A DNA stretch of 35,000 nt from Chrysomallon squamiferum. Taxonomy: Eukaryota > Mollusca > Gastropoda > Neomphalida > Peltospiridae. Within the stretch, counting starts at the first letter, position 1; every line of letters starts with the position of its first letter. Below the pieces are notes generated by a model. It saw nothing but the letters and a program-made list of their open reading frames with translations. It did no database searches and had not been told where the DNA came from. Location of the stretch: the NCBI GenBank assembly GCA_012295275.1, contig CM022667.1:11135038-11170037 (forward strand), in the 5' to 3' direction. Of the stretch, positions 32,980-35,000 are shown in pieces. Made by a program: the position numbers and the translations under genes.

Positions 32980-33034
32980 ATGAATTTCAGGAATACTGTT
33001 TTTGTGTTGTTCTTCTCTGAATATATTGTGAAAG
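32980..33034 (+). CDS. Candidate first coding exon, signal-peptide-like (partial)
   Basis: ATG with G at -3 and an in-frame TGA 21 bases upstream opens 18 codons, MNFRNTVFVLFFSEYIVK. It then meets AAAG|GTAAGT, a complete match to the animal 5' splice consensus, and splits the next codon after its first base (phase 1). A short polar start with Arg at residue 4 and a hydrophobic run TVFVLFF fit the n- and h-regions of a signal peptide, and phase-1 introns just after a signal peptide are common in secreted and membrane protein genes. The 5' UTR would cross 32796-32979 and a CpG-rich island lies upstream. No downstream exon can be assigned: the acceptor at 33720 would give an immediate stop, and later acceptors (for example near 34329) are ambiguous. 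The mature protein is unknown. A chance ATG beside a chance donor remains possible. Confidence 0.3.
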
Positions 33035-33720
33035 GTAAGTAAAATGTTATAAATCGTTTTGTTTCCTTTTTCATGACCGAAAGTGATGTTAAAATATTTG
33101 TATAGTTTTATTTATTAATATATGCATTAGAAATTTGAATTTATTTTTATAAACCGCTTGTAAAATATACGTATATATATATGAATATATTAATAGTTAT
33201 GTATGTGTATTTATTATTTACATTTTGCCTTTACTTAGGTGTGTACTAGATACATAGTTACATCCAACCATTAACCTATTCATCCGTCCATATAAACATA
33301 CATACGAACGTACCTACATACCTATAAACCCACACCTAACGCTTGTTTACATTCAAGTGTACGAATATCCACACATAAACTTATATATATATATATATAT
33401 ATACATACATGAATGTTAAATCTCTTATAAATAAACATATTATCAAAACTCTACTTTGGACACAGTTTTCATCAGAAAAGACCCCAGGCTTCAGAAATAT
33501 TATAAATCGTTGTCCAGTGAGAGTTTTTACAGAGATGATTCTACTTTTTGTTTTTCATTAATTATCTCTGATCATTTCCACAGTTTTGTGTCTGTCTCTC
33601 TCTTCATTAACTCAACACTGTCTAATTTATCTTTACAGTGAACTAAAATGAGACTTATCTGTCTTACGTACAATGGTGATCGTTTCGTTATATTTCAAGT
33701 GTCGAAAAGACTTTTTTCAG
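33035..33720. other. AT-rich sequence, possible intron
   Basis: Would be intronic if the exon at 32980-33034 is real. (TA)n occurs at about 33166-33182 and 33380-33401, with CATA/CCTA-type degenerate tetranucleotides at 33265-33330. No credible exon. Confidence 0.35.
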
Positions 33721-33820
33721 ATTAGGTCGTGGTTTTCCGAAATGTTAAAGCCGAAGGATCAATCCTTCAGCTTGCCCCTGTTGATCTTTTCCCCCTATTC
33801 CAGCAAATTCAAAAGCAAAG
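33721..33820 (+). CDS. Weak candidate internal exon, 100 nt
   Basis: Acceptor ACTTTTTTCAG| and donor CAAAG|GTATTT bound a frame open for 33 codons (beginning IRSWFSEMLK). Entry would be phase 0, so it does not fit the phase-1 exit of the exon at 33034. A 26-base imperfect palindrome lies inside (33748-33773). Family not recognised. Confidence 0.12.
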
Positions 33821-34205
33821 GTATTTGGTTTTGTTTAATTTTAGAAAATATCGTGTAAAATTATCTTCGTTGGTAATCTAGTTTGTAGCAAATCGACTGT
33901 CTGAATTAGGTTTCGACTCAGATAAATAATCATTATTACGCAGAACCATACAGACTATTTTTAATAAGAGTTAGAAACAAAATGTTATTGTCGTGTTGTT
34001 AAAAACGTATTTATTTTCTTTCTATAAGAATGAGAATTAATACTTAATAATATGAATGACAACTAATATCTTTTCATAGAAAATATATATTGGAAAATTT
34101 GTTAAAAGTTTTTATTTTTTTTTTTTTTTTTTTTTTTAAATTTATTACAACTGCTTAATATTCTAAAAGTACAGAAATGAAATAAAGAGAGAGAGAAAAA
34201 AAAAA
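33821..34205. other. AT-rich unique sequence with T23
   Basis: T run at 34115-34137. No gene. Confidence 0.4.
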
Positions 34206-34612
34206 AATACGAAAATTAAAAGTGCCGCCAGATTTGGAAACGACGCCATTAGCAGACGTGTCATGTCTTTACAAAACAATCCACTCGTCTGCTTTTTCTT
34301 TCTTTTTCTCCGTTGATTTTAACAAACAGAAAAGATTGCTGGGTGTGCGCGTGGGTTTTATAAGACGAAAACACGGATATGTGTACGCTCGTGCTAGCCT
34401 TACATTAGGAAATATAACGTACCAGCAAAAAACTATTTCTATTACCTTTTGTCGCGCCGCTGAAATAAAGTTATTTGGGATGAAATTCACAGTCAATGGA
34501 ACTGAGGTTGAGTGTGCCATTTTCGTTTTTTTTTATTTCAGTGTTTTCTTTAATTTACACAAATCTTTGTTGCTGCCTAGAGTTATTGAATTATTTGCAA
34601 TCACTAATTTCA
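34206..34612. promoter_or_regulatory. Complex island with opposing open frames
   Basis: Non-repetitive sequence with CpGs at 34225-34260 and 34345-34400. A plus-strand frame open from 34222 begins at GTG, not ATG. An 83-codon minus-strand frame (34520-34269) starts at ATG. Neither resembles a known protein. A long pyrimidine tract before AACAG at 34329 looks like a splice acceptor. Whether coding or regulatory cannot be settled. Confidence 0.25.
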
Positions 34613-34614
34613 TA

Positions 34615-34907
34615 CTACTACTATTATTGCTGCTGCTACTACTACTACTACTATTACTACTGCAATCCTTCTGTTACTACTGTTTCTATTGCTACTACAA
34701 ATCTACTACTACTACTACTACTACTATTTCTGTTATAACTACTTTTACTGCTACAACAACAACTACTACTGCTACTGCTACCTCTAGTATTATTACTACT
34801 ACCTCTAATACTGCTTCTTCAAAAACTAAAACTACTACTACTATTACTACTACTACTACTAATAAAAGTGATAATAAAATAATGATAGTGTCTTTTTTTT
34901 TTTTTTT
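34615..34907 (+). repeat. (ACT)n trinucleotide mosaic and T run
   Basis: ACT units with GCT, ATT, CTG and CAA variants across about 250 bases, then a T18 run. It contains no unit long enough to be a gene. Confidence 0.96.
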
Positions 34908-35000
34908 TTGATTCAAAATCTTATAATTAATTGCATACACAACTTGAGATGGAACGCGAAATTATTTTTCATTTTTTAACAAAAATTTCCAGTTTTCTAT
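34908..35000. other. AT-rich end of window
   Basis: Nothing recognised. Confidence 0.4.

Noticed and set aside
34222-34911. 229-codon frame
   Set aside because: Begins at GTG, which is not a normal start in an animal gene, and its second half is translated (ACT)n. The first ~100 codons are kept only as part of an unresolved island.

Overview
This window looks like non-coding DNA from an animal nuclear genome. It is AT-rich and has no operons, no ribosome-binding-site-led reading frames and no dense coding. It is saturated with long, mostly perfect microsatellites: (GA)n, (AAAT)n, (AAT)n, (ACT)n, (AAC)n, (GATA)n/(GACA)n, (TATG)n and poly(A/T). The texture, together with tRNA-like retroposon heads and small dispersed repeats, suggests an invertebrate such as a mollusc or other lophotrochozoan. 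That taxon guess is weak and rests on no diagnostic gene. No known protein family, rRNA or functional tRNA gene could be recognised. The longest open frames (for example 21403-22215) are translations of simple repeats.

The layout is two kinds of sequence interleaved. (1) Simple-repeat blocks occupy a large share of the window, notably 1559-1867, 3166-3590, 7896-8262, 8891-9372, 21419-22214, 27966-28165 and 34615-34907. (2) Between them lie complex islands of a few hundred bases that are richer in G+C and CpG: 9373-9776, 10071-10620, 15415-15905, 16371-16960, 17715-18293, 18539-19255, 22500-22915, 25021-25600, 26281-26690, 27475-27964, 32280-32625 and 34206-34612. Most of these have only short or ATG-less frames but contain recognisable transcription-factor-like words (POU octamer, PBX/MEIS, DR5-like nuclear-receptor repeat, YY1-like, homeodomain AATTA). 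The best reading is an intergenic or intronic stretch with candidate cis-regulatory elements, which cross-species alignment would decide.

Dispersed elements: repeat family R1 is present twice (5076-5250 and 30940-31110). Family R2 is present twice (6756-6928 and 17172-17320), each copy running straight into a (GA)~40 array and a decayed purine-rich tract. A tRNA-derived SINE head with an (ATTT)n tail lies on the minus strand at 15305-15414. A second tRNA-like head (25230-25300) sits beside a 28-bp minisatellite (25345-25484) in which two unit types alternate.

The best gene-like signal is at the right end, on the plus strand: a short ATG exon at 32980-33034 encoding a signal-peptide-like leader and ending at a perfect consensus splice donor. 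A CpG-rich island carrying an exact PBX/MEIS composite site lies 360-700 bp upstream. Weaker exon candidates are at 23732-23805 and 33721-33820. No gene can be followed across exons, so nothing can be said about how genes here work together.
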